Shown piece after piece: positions 11,797 through 24,800 of a stretch of 64,000 nt of DNA (the first letter of the stretch is position 1; each line of letters opens with the position of its first letter). The notes below the pieces were generated by a model, which did not search any database, was not told where the DNA came from, and saw only the letters and a program-made list of their open reading frames with translations. Both the position numbers and the translations under genes were made by a program. Source of the stretch: Axinella damicornis (lineage: Eukaryota; Porifera; Demospongiae; Axinellida; Axinellidae); NCBI GenBank assembly GCA_963931865.1, contig OZ007505.1:13871495-13935494 (forward strand), in the 5' to 3' direction.

Positions 11797-12398
11797 CCCT
11801 TTAACCACCGAATTCTTCCCACCAAGACAACACATTTTCATGCATTCAGCGCACACCACTTTCGTAGGTACTCCTCTCCCACAGCATTCGCTCCTCAGCG
11901 GCCAAACTTGGTGGGGCCCGCACACATGGAGAGACCCCTCTGGCAATACCGTTAATGATATTCATGACCCCCCACAAGGCCAGCTATCGGAGGTCAAAGG
12001 TGGATGTCAGCCGGATTTTCGCCCAGCATTTCCCTAAACTTGGGCCAGATCTGACTGATGGCACACCTTACACCACCAATTTGCAGGTTTTCGTGAGGCC
12101 CTGGGTGGGGTCTATGAATATCATTAGAATCAAAAATTCTCGGGTCAATGAATCTCATTAAAATCAAAAGACGCCCACGACAGCCCGAAGGGGGGGCTGC
12201 CGCCCCCCCTTCGAAACCCCCCCGCTTGTACGTTTAGTGGGGGAGGCGCGCCGAAATCTGACCAAATTTTTGAGTTCGTGCCTTAAAGTCGTCCCTAGGC
12301 CCTCTGAAGACTTTTTGGTCTCTTTTTGGACTGGCGAGAAGCCCTACAAGTGCATAGGGTCTAAATGACGCATTTATGCGTCAATAGGGCTTAAAGGG
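11797..12398. mobile_element. TTAA-flanked MITE with CCCTTTAA ends
   Basis: The ends CCCTTTAA and TTAAAGGG are inverted, and TTAA flanks both (11793-11796 and 12399-12402), again typical of piggyBac-mobilised non-autonomous elements. It contains a strong GC-rich hairpin around 12187-12215. Confidence 0.65.
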
Positions 12399-12514
12399 TT
12401 AACCCTAGCCCTTGACAACGCCCCTATTGGGTTCAGGGTGGTTGCAGGTACAGGTCCCAGACGTGACCCCATTGGTCTCGCGGGCCGGCCATAGGGGGTG
12501 ATCCCTACTAGACT

Positions 12515-12595
12515 AGCTACATCTGTACGTACATGGCAATTAATGCACATCCGTGAATGCATGCAGTGCAACTCCTACAAGGAGAAGGAATGTCT
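12515..12595 (+). pseudogene. decayed copy of the adaptor's second PH exon
   Basis: The stretch with GCACATCCGTGAATGC and GTGCAACTCCTACAAGGAGA aligns by eye with the PH exon at 13564-13650, with gaps, and has lost the splice donor. It indicates an additional broken adaptor copy. Confidence 0.45.
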
Positions 12596-13061
12596 TAAAG
12601 ATTTGCAGACGCCAGAAGCTAGTTCGCTAAGTTGTCTTGGAGTCCTAGGGGCCTAGGACACTAGTCGCACGCAGGTAAACCATGCATTTCCATTTCCTCG
12701 TTCCTGCATGAACCAGACCCTCCCCCGTGCGAAGGGTGTGGTTCCGAGGCTAAGATTACACCTGGGGGGGGCGTGGACGGTTTCAGTGTGGGGGGGGGGG
12801 TGTACTAGTCTCGTTCCCAGACCCTCCCGAAACGGGCTATACGGCGTAAGGAATGTAATTACCTGCATTCTGTATGTCCTCTCCAATGAAAGCGCACCTA
12901 TCACTATTCTTATAAGCTTACTGTAGCAGCGCATTTGGTCCTTCACGAGTGACACCAAAGGCCAACAACAACGTACAGTTGCCCTGCGCTTGTACAGAAT
13001 TCTATCTGAGGTTGTCAAAGATGAGTGGAAGTGTCACTAAACAAAGAGATTTCCCAAAACT

Positions 13062-13291
13062 AAGGTAACGGAGGGGGTTTCCGGACAGTCTTTTGATTCC
13101 GGACACGCACTTCATGCCTCTCGCATTCGCTCCGTTAGCAGTTCTTCCGAATTATGGTAAGTGCGCATGCATACCCTACCTTCGAACTTTCCAACGCTGT
13201 GCAGTTGTTAGCAAAAACTGCTTCTAGAGAGCGAAAGCTGGGGCCGTGTCCGGAAACCCCCTACTGTCCGGAAACCCCCTCCGTTACCTTA
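13062..13291. mobile_element. short TIR MITE, about 230 bp
   Basis: A 27-29 base end containing AAGGTAACGGAGGGGGTTTC is matched exactly in inverted orientation at about 13264-13292 (GAAACCCCCTCCGTTACCTT). A second partial copy of the end motif (GTCCGGAAACCCCCTACTG) lies at about 13247. Confidence 0.8.
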
Positions 13292-13563
13292 GCCGGCAAG
13301 ATAATCGATTTGGCTTACTGCCTCAGCTCGCTCTTCAGTAGGCCTGTCGTATCCATTTCACTGACATACAGTCCGTACTAGCTACACTGCACTGTTACAT
13401 GTACCGTACCTATGACTTACGCTGATTGACTACGTCATTCGCGTTCTGCAATCTGATTCGAGCTTTAAAATCCGAGAGCGACCACGCCCCATGAATCAAG
13501 AAATGTCGCTCAGAACACCAGACCCTCTTTCCGCGTTTCGGGAGGGTCTGGGCACGAGACTAG

Positions 13564-16500
13564 GGGTGTACCTGTACGTACCTGGAGACGATGGCAGCCG
13601 TAGTGCACGTTCGTGAACATAGTGCAACTCTTACAAGGAAGAAGGGAAGAGTGAGTAAAATATCTGTCACTACGCATACAGGTCACTAGCCAGACTCGCG
13701 CAAAACAGCTAGACACAAGCGAAAAAGTGAGGTCAATATACCTCTCATTTACCAAGTAGAGTAAGTGAGGCCAAATGGCTATATATAGAGCCATTGGCCT
13801 CACTTTTCGCCTGCGTTCTTCATTAGAAAGATGGAGTGCTTCTAGTCTGGTACCGAGACTAGAGTGCTTCAGTACTCACTTTTTTTGTGCAGGAAGGGAA
13901 ACTGTGACGAACTTCAATGAAATGTTGTTGCAACTCCAGCCTCAATATCAAAGCAAGTATCAAAGTTCATGTTATGCCATCCACAGCTTTTTGATGTGAT
14001 AGAAACAATAAATTTTAATTTTTGACAGGTAAGTCCCATCGGCCTGAGGCTGGTCTCCCTGGGACTCCTGTTGGACAAAATGCATGTACAGAGAAGAGGC
14101 AAGGATTCCAAACAAGACTCTACATCTAGCTATAGGATACAGGGGGAAAAGAAAGCAACAAAAACTAAACAACAAACAAAAACAACAACAACAACAACAA
14201 TAAGAAACGATGTAAGGGACTACATTTCCTTAATCCAGGTAAGGAATATCCAAAATTGAATCACTATGCATTGCCAGTACCATGCAGTTTAGAGCCATAA
14301 TCAAGCTAGCTTTTCACATAAATTTCCACCCACGAAAATAACCCACTGTTCTCACTAGCATTTAACTAAAATTAATGTGTACGTAATTAAGCCAATGCAG
14401 GCTGTAGTACAGTAACATCTTTTGCTCATGCATATACATACTTGTGGTCTGCATAAGACAACTCCAGCATTTAATATGAATACTGTTCAATACTCCCTCA
14501 CATCAATAATTACATGTTCCCAGGCTCCACCCTTCACATACCTGATCTGTTGTCCTATATAATAATTATGTGTCCCTCTAAGCATAAGCCACCTATTCAC
14601 CGCAAACATAATTGTATCGACGTGGATATTGGTCCGGCAGGAAGTACATACTTTAGGTATAGATACCGGAAACGCGCGCACATCTAGAACCGGCCCTGGC
14701 CCTAATACACATGTATACCCTAACCCATTGCCCTACTTCCTGCTGGACCAATATCCACTTCGTAATTTTATTGAATTTACGTTACTCAAAGGTATTGAAC
14801 ACATACTTGCTCGCTATTGTTCCATGGTGTCACAAACCGGAAGTCCTGCGCGTTATAAGTACCGTGTACAATCGAAATGACCTTGCGTATCGAGAACGTT
14901 CAAGTGCCGATAACTTTGCTCGCATAGTCCAATTGAAAAAATGAAACTACCATTGTGATCAGCAATACCGACACTTTAGTATTTTTTATACAATGCTTAA
15001 TCCACAGTGGGGCCAAGATGGTGACTATTGCGAAGTTGATTTGGGCCCACCCAATGGCAGCAGTGCACAGGAGCTGGAGGAGCACCCTTGGTTCTGGGGA
15101 TGGATGAGCCGAGAGGACTGTGAGAGGAGGCTACAGACTGAGGGAGAGGTTGGAAACTTTGTGGTCAGGATCAATGCAATGGGAGATTACATAATGAGCT
15201 TCTGGTAAGTGATTCAGGTTACATTTCTGTACATGTACTCCTTCAGAGGTTGCACTACCATTTTGATAGGTTGAATCGTTGCTGATGAAAGGTACAATGT
15301 CCACATGAATGATCATGCATGAACGTGAACTATTCAATTTGGAATATAAGCCCCCCCCCCCCCCCCCCCCCCCACCCACCCACCCACCCACCCAGTACGT
15401 ACATAAAGGTACAGTCATTGTCTGAGGGGTATACAGGGCAAGCCTGCACTACCTAAGTATTATTGTCTAGTAATAGCATGCAAACATACATCCAGTATAA
15501 AAGTTAGGCCATGCAAAAGAACTTGTTTATCTCCTACTTTTCACGAAACGTTGGGGAGGGGTGAGGCTTTTGTTAGTAATTAGGCATTGTTACTTAATAA
15601 TGATGCCACAACACAGCACAATGAACAAATTCATGTAAAACATGTAGAAGGTTATTAAAACATCACCGAATGTCATTTACATTTTATGCCACATCTGACT
15701 TTAGTCGCTCCACATCAATAAAAACCATCTATGCCATCAAAGATATGCTACCATGTGTTTCCTTTACCCTCCAGAGAATCAATTGTACCTAAGTCAGTTT
15801 ACAGCCTTTGGAATATACATGCACTGAAGTAAAGGTGCAACGATGGAACACTTGCAAAACTATCGTGTGTGAAATAGCTATAGTTGGCATAATCCAGTAG
15901 CATGCATCCATGCATTTTAGTTGCTGTTGATATCTATAAGGCTTTGCTCTCTTTACATGTGTTGTTTCAACACACTGCTATAGCAAGCTCTCAGGTCTAC
16001 GTGCTTCTTCAGGTCAGTAGGACCAGAAGTACAGGACAGTGCTTCTTCAGGTCAGTAGGACCAGAAGTACAGGTCCTTGCAGTTATGATTATTCACTGTC
16101 TTCGTCAATTAATAATCACTGTGTTGCCCATTATATACTACCCCCCATTCCTTCTCCATTAAAAGGCATACAGCTGGGATAGTGCATCACAAGATCACCC
16201 ATGATGGCAATCTTTATTGCTTCGAAAGAGCGGTAAGATATACCTAAAGGCTACTTTTGAATTTGCTAAAGTTTGATAATCTCTAGTTATCACAATGAAT
16301 AGTAGAACTGATTCTGTTAAAATCAAACTTTTGTCATTGCAGTTACCGTAAGGTATACCATTGTGTAATTGATCCCATGACATTGCTCCCTACATGTATG
16401 AACACGTACAATACCTAACCAATTGAGGGAGCTAATAAGGAAGACCACATGCATACCAATGAGAATATCTTCTAGTATGGTATAACCTGTATGTGAGTTC

Positions 16501-16909
16501 ATTATTCCCTTCTGTTTAGGGCTTATGTCTGGTTTAATTTCTTCTCATAGACAGTGCAAGCTGCGGGATCCAGCCTTGCAGGCTTACTGGATGTGTACAT
16601 GAGCCAGTACTCTGACACAATTATACCATTCGGAGGGAGCCTGTGTGTCCTTCATGCTCAGGATGATCAATGGAAGTATACGTTTCAGCAGCAGCTTGCT
16701 TCCAATGCTACACATTTACATCCAGCTCCCTTCACAAGAAGGAACCAATATCCGCCGGTAGACCTTAAACAAGATCTTCTCTCACAAAGAAATACCAATC
16801 ATCAGGAGAAACGAGAAACACAACAGCCTGCAGTACCACAGACACGGCTAAATGATCGATCACTTCCAACACTACCATTAGCACACAAGCACAGAAAGGA
16901 AAACTCAAG
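13564..16909 (+). CDS. PH(partial)-SH2-proline-rich adaptor, copy A
   Basis: Exons recognised by homology to copy B: 13564-13650 (PH strands, HVREHSATLT), 15008-15204 and 16166-16232 (SH2, with WFWGWMSRED and FVVRI carrying the phosphotyrosine-binding Arg) and 16551-16909 (SH2 end, then YPPVDLKQD and RSLPTLP, an SH3-ligand-like motif). All SH2 junctions keep phase. The two middle PH exons found in copy B (QLRTL... and CDSTGERQEW...) were not found between 13650 and 15008, so the PH domain is incomplete and the gene may be decayed or use another start. The last exon can run on to a stop at 16956-16958, or splice at 16910 into GT2. Confidence 0.6.
14622..14758. mobile_element. short TIR MITE, about 137 bp
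   Basis: GGATATTGGTCCGGCAGGAA and TTCCTGCTGGACCAATATCC are inverted with one mismatch; no coding capacity. Confidence 0.75.
15352..15394. repeat. poly-C / CCCA tract
   Basis: About 22 C residues followed by CCCA repeats, in an intron of adaptor A. Frames across it are artefacts. Confidence 0.9.
15999..16073. repeat. tandem duplication, period about 41 bp
   Basis: GTGCTTCTTCAGGTCAGTAG followed by GACCAGAAGTACAG occurs twice in a row. Confidence 0.8.
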
Positions 16910-16993
16910 GTATAATTTCAACTCTATCATCCAGCACAATATTGTGTCAATTAGCTAAGTAGCTCTGTAGGGCTGTAACTGTAGCTAGTAAAT

Positions 16994-18547
16994 ATGAGTC
17001 TGACAGGATGTCAATTGTATGATTTTCTTTCTATTGTTAGGACGTTGCGCGACAGAAGATGCTTTCTGTTGGGAGGACTGGTTCTCTTATCTCTTACGGC
17101 TGTGGCCTACTTCTCTACAGTATCAACTACCATACCACTGCCAGTACTACATGGTATGAGACAATTGCATGCACCTTTTCAAGGCCAGAGGGACAGGAAG
17201 CTGTTAGAAAAATCAAACTTTGGTCATGTGATAACTCTGGGCTATACTGGGCAGCAGATAGCAGGGATTAGAGCATTGATTTCACAGCAGTGCTGGGTTG
17301 CTTCATTTGGCCTACCGATGAAGATAGTTGAACCATACACAAATGGGTCCTGCCTTGTACATTCAACTGAACACTGGAAAGCATATGACCAAGGGAAGAG
17401 CAGAATGACGTTCAGTGACTACTTCAGCAAAGACCACTTTAATGCGCACTCCACCATGACCAGAAACCCGCCATTAGTATCGTGGAAGGAGTTCCTTGAA
17501 AGTGCCTCACGCAAGGTGGTTGCTGTTACCATAGACGACATACACCACAAGGGATGCCTTGCCTATAAAAGGAATACATGCCGAACATTGCTGGGCCACA
17601 ATAGAACTATCTGGGACACATTCACATCAGGGTGTAGACGTTTTGCTATGATGACAAATGCGTTGCAGTTTCTGGAAAGGAAGGGGTTCCAGGTTGTGAG
17701 GAATGTGTGCCTCAATTGCCGTATTGAAATGTCACAAGACCATCACTTTCTTCCTAACCATGTAACAGATCACATCTTCGGTGAGTACAATCCATCAGAT
17801 ATAACACTGCTAATTCACCAATGGAGATTTTCAATGCACATAATTCCCAAGTGTCAGTCACCATTTGTGTGCAAGGATGTCAAAACACTACTATCAAGCA
17901 GGCTTCATCCAAGCCCCAACATGTTAAGAGATACTGACAAGTACATGATGTCAACATTGGAACCTAACAAGCTCACAATTGCTGTGATGGTACGAATTGA
18001 GTGGTACCTCATTATGCACAGGAAGAGTGCTGGTCTGAGTACAACTATTAAGGAATGTCTGCAATCTGTCATTACCTTGTTTAGCCATCTGAAGCAAATG
18101 AAATCAGACATTCAGCCGTTTTTGACCCTGGATTTTGGGAAGTACGGCAGTAGCACTTTACATTCAACTCTCTCCAAGTTCGAGCCATCCACCCAAGCAT
18201 CCATCTTGCGTGCGGTTCAATCATTTGTTTCTGAACTCTATGACAGTGATTTAACATTTGATGAGTGGGAAAGGAATTTTACACTAGTTTCTGATGACAG
18301 AGGTTATGTTGCTGCTCTGCAAAGAACAGTTGCAGCGAGATCCTCCTGCCTCATTATGATGGGTGGAGGGCACTTCCAAGAAATTGCTTTCCAGGAGTAT
18401 TTGTGGAATCACCCCAATCCCTCGGAACAATGTATTCATGATGTATGTACAACACATAACTTTCAACACACATCTCAGAAGAATCAGAAGATTTTCAGTT
18501 CACAACTTCAGAACATGCAGCTAGAACATCCAACAGCTGTAGTGTAG
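16994..18547 (+). CDS. type II membrane glycosyltransferase-like protein, copy 2 (GT2)
   Basis: A 517-residue frame; from about residue 19 it aligns almost base for base with GT1: basic tail (RDRR), hydrophobic anchor, GYTGQQIAGIRAL, the conserved IAVMVRIEWYLIM block and the CLIMMGGGHFQE loop. The ATG used by GT1 is replaced here (ATGCGC became TTGCGC), so translation must start at the upstream ATG 16994, or the exon begins at a splice acceptor at 17040 (TTCTTTCTATTGTTAG, a strong polypyrimidine tract). That acceptor is in frame with the donor ending adaptor A's last exon. The substrate is unknown; an O-fucosyltransferase-like fold is inferred. Confidence 0.65.
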   Translation: MSLTGCQLYDFLSIVRTLRDRRCFLLGGLVLLSLTAVAYFSTVSTTIPLPVLHGMRQLHAPFQGQRDRKLLEKSNFGHVITLGYTGQQIAGIRALISQQCWVASFGLPMKIVEPYTNGSCLVHSTEHWKAYDQGKSRMTFSDYFSKDHFNAHSTMTRNPPLVSWKEFLESASRKVVAVTIDDIHHKGCLAYKRNTCRTLLGHNRTIWDTFTSGCRRFAMMTNALQFLERKGFQVVRNVCLNCRIEMSQDHHFLPNHVTDHIFGEYNPSDITLLIHQWRFSMHIIPKCQSPFVCKDVKTLLSSRLHPSPNMLRDTDKYMMSTLEPNKLTIAVMVRIEWYLIMHRKSAGLSTTIKECLQSVITLFSHLKQMKSDIQPFLTLDFGKYGSSTLHSTLSKFEPSTQASILRAVQSFVSELYDSDLTFDEWERNFTLVSDDRGYVAALQRTVAARSSCLIMMGGGHFQEIAFQEYLWNHPNPSEQCIHDVCTTHNFQHTSQKNQKIFSSQLQNMQLEHPTAVV

Positions 18548-18750
18548 TCATGTCAATATGAATTTTTCTTCAATTCACAACAGATAGAACAGCAATAGTG
18601 TAGTCGGCAAGTCAATAAGAATATTTTTAAGCCCTTAGCTGCCTATTCCTATTGTACTCTTGCTATTACAGCTCCATGTACACATGTTGGGGTATATAGT
18701 TCGAAGTCATAATTATTATGATGCGCTATGCTGCGCGCGCATGTTTCGTC

Positions 18751-18794
18751 TAGCCTCGTTCCCAGGCCTTGTATACGGCCTGGGAACGAGGCTA
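18751..18794. repeat. 44-bp near-perfect palindrome, TAGCCTCGTTCCCAGG family
   Basis: TAGCCTCGTTCCCAGGCC and GGCCTGGGAACGAGGCTA around an 8-base centre. It lies between GT2 and the adaptor B start. Confidence 0.9.
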
Positions 18795-18867
18795 GCCTCA
18801 TTCCAGACCCTCCCCCTGTTTTCTTGTAACCAGGCAAAACACGCATAATTTTCAGAGAACCAGTACG

Positions 18868-21800
18868 ATGAGCGCGCCGAGCGGCTTACTCTTTGGCAAA
18901 TTGCCTGGAAATCGAAAGGTGAGTTCCTGTACTGCATGGTGATTGTTACATCCTTGTACAGGGATCCACCGTTGACGGTTTACTTTTTTCTTTGACGGTC
19001 ATTAACTTTCACAGTGGTCACTGTACTACATAGAGACGATGGCAGCTGCAGTGCACGTTTTTGAAGGCAGTACAAATCCTGCTAGGAGAAAAGGGAGGGT
19101 GAGTATGATGGAATGTCTTCAATCAACAACCTAATTTAGCTAGTCTCGCAGGCGCTAGGCCAGACCCTTTTTCCTGTTTGTGTAACGAGGCCACAGGCGT
19201 CTAGCAAGCTATCAGGCACTGGAGGCACAGCCTCTGCACTAGACAGTGTCATTAGAGACGTAAAGATGATCAGTACTCACAGTTATCAACTGAGAATGAG
19301 CACAAACTAATAATGCTGAGTCATACTGTGTCCACGTGGTCAAGCAAAACCACAGGTCTAATAAAGGTCACAGGTCACTTTGTTACATTACTCCCCCCTT
19401 TGAGGAAGGTCGTCCTCGACTGTCAGTCTTCACACAGAACCAAACACTATAGTTCTCTCGATAGTCTTTGCCTTAGCTCCTGGAGTTATAAACTTCATCT
19501 TGGGTTGTTGTCGTGCTTTGACTTGATACAGCCTTGTCTGTAGAGAGTTTCTCGACTGCTAGATAAAGCCTGTCTCCTCAGCTGGTGCTCTACTTAACAG
19601 TGATGTTAGTCACTGTGTAGCCGGTCACATATGAGGGCAAGGTCCTTGAACAATGCTCTCTTTTCCTCCAGTCCTAGCGTTCTGCAACCCGCCCTTCTCC
19701 CCTATCCTCTCCTGGCAGGGGTCCCTCCTGACGTCTGCGAAATGAGAGTGCTTGACTTCCACTGCCGGCACTTCTGCCCGAAGCTCCTTCGTGCCCGTTA
19801 CACCAGTCAGAGGTCGCTGCCTTGGCGTTGGCCCAAACGCTGTACACACGACACGCACCGCTAGATCCTGGCAGGGTCGCCAAATGTAACGAGGCCACAG
19901 GCGTCTAGCAAGCTATCAGGCACTGGAGGCACAGCCTCTGCACTAGACAGTGTCGTTAGAGACGTAAAGATGATCAGTACTCACAGTTATCAACTGAGAA
20001 TGAGCACAAACTAATAATGTGAGTCATACTGTGTACAGTGGTCAAGCAAAACCACAGGTCTAATAAAGGTCACAGGTCACTTTGTTACATTTGGGGCCAC
20101 ACCCCCAAACAGGAAAAAGGGTCTGGCCTGCAAGACTATAATTTAGCTACTTGATGAACTTCCATGGGAGGGGCCTGTAGGCCTCGCTCACAGCCATCAG
20201 TATGCAGCAGCAACCCGTTTTCATTTTCTAAAGCTGGAGTGGTTGGGCTGGGCTTATAGTCAGTATCTAGCATGTAACAATATGCCATTACCAGTAGAGA
20301 GCAGGCTCTAGCTCTGTTGGGACTGTACACACAGTGACACTGGAAGGGCTGTGGGGAGAAGCTAGTTTGCCAACCGTCACTCATGAAGAAGGTCTACTAT
20401 TAATCTGAAGTCTAAGGGTAGTCATGCATAAGGTTGATCCCTTGTGTTTCCACCTACACAGCAACTGCGAACACTGATTATCAGTCCAAACGACCTTGTC
20501 GGGGAAGATAAGTCGAGGAAAAAAAAGCAATTCAAGTTCTTTCTTCAGAGGCTTGATGGCAGGTACCTCTTTAAGGTAAGCCAGTAGCTTCAGCACAACT
20601 ATTGTACGTGTATAAGCTACGTAGTAACTGTTATACTAGATGAGCCATAAGCCACTTTGGACTGGTATATAAACTTGCACTTCAACTGTGTGAGTGAATA
20701 CATCCCATACAGATATGGTAATAAAGAACTATTGCCTCATTAGTGTTCCCAAGCCCCACCTTTGCATTCAGTGGGTGAAGTAGAACCTATGACGTTAGAG
20801 CCAAGGGGAATACTATATTGCATACTGACAACATTGACAGTCAAAGCAGCCAAAGAGTTTATATTTTTTTCCAAATTCCATGAATACCTTGCAGTACCTC
20901 AATACAGCCACCAGGTATATAAACGAGGTGATTACATCTCTGTTTCAAATTTCAGTGTGACAGTACAGGAGAGCGACAGGAGTGGATAATGCACTTAGAG
21001 AGGATGATCACTGTAAGTGGCTCAAGATGACCTCGTATAATTTCCTCGTATCACCTAGACTACAGTCAAAGTCAAATTGTGGGATGTCTATATGTGCTGA
21101 AGCTAACCTGCAAGTTTGAAGCACAAGATTGTTTAGTTTTGGCAGTTAGAGGGCACCAAAACTTCACATGTTATGTATGGTTGGGGGTTAGGTTACCCCC
21201 CAAACTTATGGGGGTTAACCTGAGTCATCTGTGATTTCTCTTGTCTGAACCTTTGATCTGTTGACTCTGTGTTGAGCATGTATTCATATTTACATACCGG
21301 CAACCACACAACTGTATTCATAAACAAGTGTACATGTATTCATGTATATAGGCTGGGAAGCAACTCTAGTAACTGGGATTTTCGGATGGGGCCTGGGAAC
21401 GAGGCTAATACATGTACACATTCAGTACGTACTAATTTTAGTTGACTAGTGCATGGTAGCCTTGCCCCTACCCCTCAGAGAGGGTCTAGCAACATTCAAG
21501 ACTTGTCGACCAATCAGACTTACTGGTCAGATTTGGAGAAGTAGAGTAGGGAATTGAATATCGGACGCCTACTATAATCGGACACGTTAGTGCCGAGCGC
21601 GTATATTACCAGAAGTGGGCGGGACTTTCAGTCGATACTACAGACCGATCACACTTTGAGTTGAAAGTTTGGTGATTCTCTGTTGCTTGGTTCTGGAACT
21701 ACAGCCAGCCAAAGTCCATTTTCGGACGAAGGTATGATCGGACAAATTGATGTATTATCGTACGACGCTCCCTGCTTCTTCTCTGAAGGAACTTTTTCCG

Positions 21801-24800
21801 AGATTTTTACATTTTCGGGAAGCCTCATGATCCCTCTGCTGCAGGCTCACTTTTTGCCTCAATAGACAAAGTAATACTATCTAATATTATGTACAATGTT
21901 CAACCAATCTCTACAACTACTTCAGCAGGGGCTAGATGAAAGTGGTGACTATTGCGAAGTTGATTTGGGCCCACCCAATGGCAGCAGTACACAGGAGCTG
22001 GAGGAGCACCCTTGGTTCTGGGGATGGATGAGCCGAGAGGACTGTGAGAGGAGGCTAGAGACTGAGGGAGAGGTTGGAAACTTTGTGGTCAGGATCAATG
22101 CAATGGGAGATTACATAATGAGCTTCTGGTAAGTGATTCAGGTTTGATTTCTCAGTGATAGTGTAAACTTTGTTTAAGTGAAGTTATCGGTATGATGTGT
22201 AAAATTGCAATCTTGTTTCTGCATGTGGACCACTCAGCATTTTCTACGCACTCAACTAGGTTTAGTGGAGGAGAAGCCTTAGAATCTGGGTGAGTAGCTG
22301 GTACTACCAGTGAGCATTCTCTGGAGCCATATACAACACTGTAAGATTCTCATATGGGGTCATCCAGCAATATACACACACCATGAGTGAGTCTACAACA
22401 ATCCAGTTTGTTACCATCCAAGTTGTTCGTTCTACCAGCTTGTGATAATTTGAGATATCTTATCAAAGTAGCTAGCTGTCCAAACACAGGCTTACTTCCC
22501 AGGCTGTTTAGCACAGCTGTTGATTCATGAGCCTCGTCCAAATTATTTCATGTTCATAGTTCTGAGTAATCACGAGACTGAGACATTACACAAGATGACA
22601 TAACAATGACATGCACTCAGAGTTCATAGTTCAAATTCAGTTCCTCACACTCCCCCGGGTTGACCCAGGTTAGGGGTCAACATCGAAGTCCTCAGTCAGT
22701 TCTGCAGCCCATCTCTTGAATTTCCGGGTGGCTGCCCCACGCTCCAATGCACTCCGAGAACCTTGTGTTCTCCGCGTTGAAGGGTTGTACTGCTAGGGAG
22801 TGAGGCTTCTACGTACGTTTCATCAAGTGTTTCCGTACTGTCCGGAGGTAGAGGGGTTGGTCCGTTTGGTGGCTCTTCCTTCTCAAACTTGGCTTGGAGG
22901 GCAGGTAGGCTTGACACAAACTTCCGCAGATTGAATGATCCTTCTGCTAGAAGTTGCTTGGAACTCCGATAGAACTGGCAAGCCTGTTCCTCAGTGTCAG
23001 CTCCTCCAACCACGTCATCAACATAGATAGACTTGAGTAGCTTCCCAACCACAGCGGGTTGTGCTTCAATATACTTCTTCACATGGTGTTGTATTGTTGC
23101 GTTCAAAAGGAATGGGCTGGAAGAGACTCCAAACATGACTCTCGAGAATCTGAACGTAACTATCTCGGGCTCATCTGCCGTTGCATCTTTCACCCACAGG
23201 AATCTCAGGAAATCACGATCCCTTGGATCAACGGAGATCATCAAGAAGGCCTTTTCAACGTCGGCCACGACTGCCACTGGGTACGTTCTAAATCGGATGA
23301 GTATTTCAAGGATCCTCTGGTTGTACTTTGGACCAGTATGGAGACAGTTATTCAAGGAGGGGCCCGCAGCGCTGGAGGATGCATCATACACCACACGAAC
23401 CTTGGTGGTTTGTTTGGCCCGCCTGATGACGGCGTGGTGCGGCAAGTAGTGGACCCGTCCAGGCTCTCCAACATCTCCAGTTTCCACCCTCTCCACAATT
23501 CCCTTGCTTCTCTGCTCTTGGATCGTCTTGTCGTACTCAGCCAGCACTTCTGGCTGTTGGTTCAGTCTTCGCAGAAGTCCACGGAGTCGCTTGAGACTAA
23601 GCTCATGGTTGGTGGGTAGAGGCTCGTGATACTCTCGCCAAGGCAGGGACACCTGGTACCTCCCATTCACCATCTGGATACTCTCCGTGAATTGCTCTTG
23701 CACAGGATCTTCCTCTGCTCTGACTCCAAATGACTCTAGCTCCCAGAACAATTGGAGCCTTTTGTCAAGTATCTCTGTAGAGCTATCGATCCTCAGGGTG
23801 TGACTGGAGGCAAAGTTCACGCTGGTGGCATCACTCATTTGCATTGGGCCTGACAAAACCCACCCTAGTCTCGTGTTGAGTGCCACTGGCCCATCGGGGC
23901 CTCTAACAACCTCTCCCGTGACAACATCCCAATATACATCGGAGCCAATTAGCAAGTCGACTTCTGGAGGTTCACTTCCACAGCGGTGGTCGGTGAGGTC
24001 GAGACCCAACAGGTGGTGATGGCCAGTAGACACTGGTTGTACTGATAGTGGGTCACAAATGTGTGGGACTACAAAGAGACTAATCTCCAGATCGGGACCT
24101 GACCTGGTCTGGACCCTCAAGGTCACGACGTCGCAGGGCTTTGCCGGTGCTCTCCTCGAGCCAAATGCGGCAATCGACAATCGCTGTGTACGCACTGTTT
24201 CCAGGCGGAGGTCCTGCTTCACCTTGGCCGTCAAGTATGATCGCTGACTTCCACTGTCCATTATGATCCTTATGCTCCGTCTCTGAGTCTGGTCGTTCGG
24301 GTTGTAAACCTCTGCTACTGCCGTTTGAAGTAGTACTGTCCGGCTTGCTTCAAGGTAGAGTGTGGTATTCGCGGTACTTGGATTGAACTCAGGAGCGCTC
24401 GGATTGAGGGTATTGGTTGTGTTCACAGGTGCGGTCTTGCTCGACGCATCTGTAGTCTGGGGCTGCCGGGGTGTGCAAATACTGGTGTGGTGGCGTCCAT
24501 TGCACTTGTGACAACGATGAGTGGTTCGGCAGTCGCGGCTAAGGTGGCCCTTCCGTAAGCATGAGTAGCATCGGCCACTCTTACGGAGTATTTGCTTGCG
24601 AGCATCGATTTCAGTTACTACATCGCAACTCGCAGCAGAGTGGCCTTTGTCACAGTAACAACAACCCTGTTTAACCCCCTTTACTTCTGACATGAGTGTC
24701 GTTGCTGAGGGTGGGGGTTTGCTGTCCCTTCTGGGCTTCATGGTCTGTGTCACACTGACTCTCTCACGTGCTACAACCTCTTCTTCAACTACACGCAAGA

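Noticed and set aside
13021..13066. ATG-led mini-exon as first exon of adaptor A
   Set aside because: Its only donor lies inside the terminal repeat of the 13062 MITE and the phase does not fit the PH exon.
22950..23650. Plus-strand frames such as 23059-23619
   Set aside because: They are antisense shadows of the reverse transcriptase frame.
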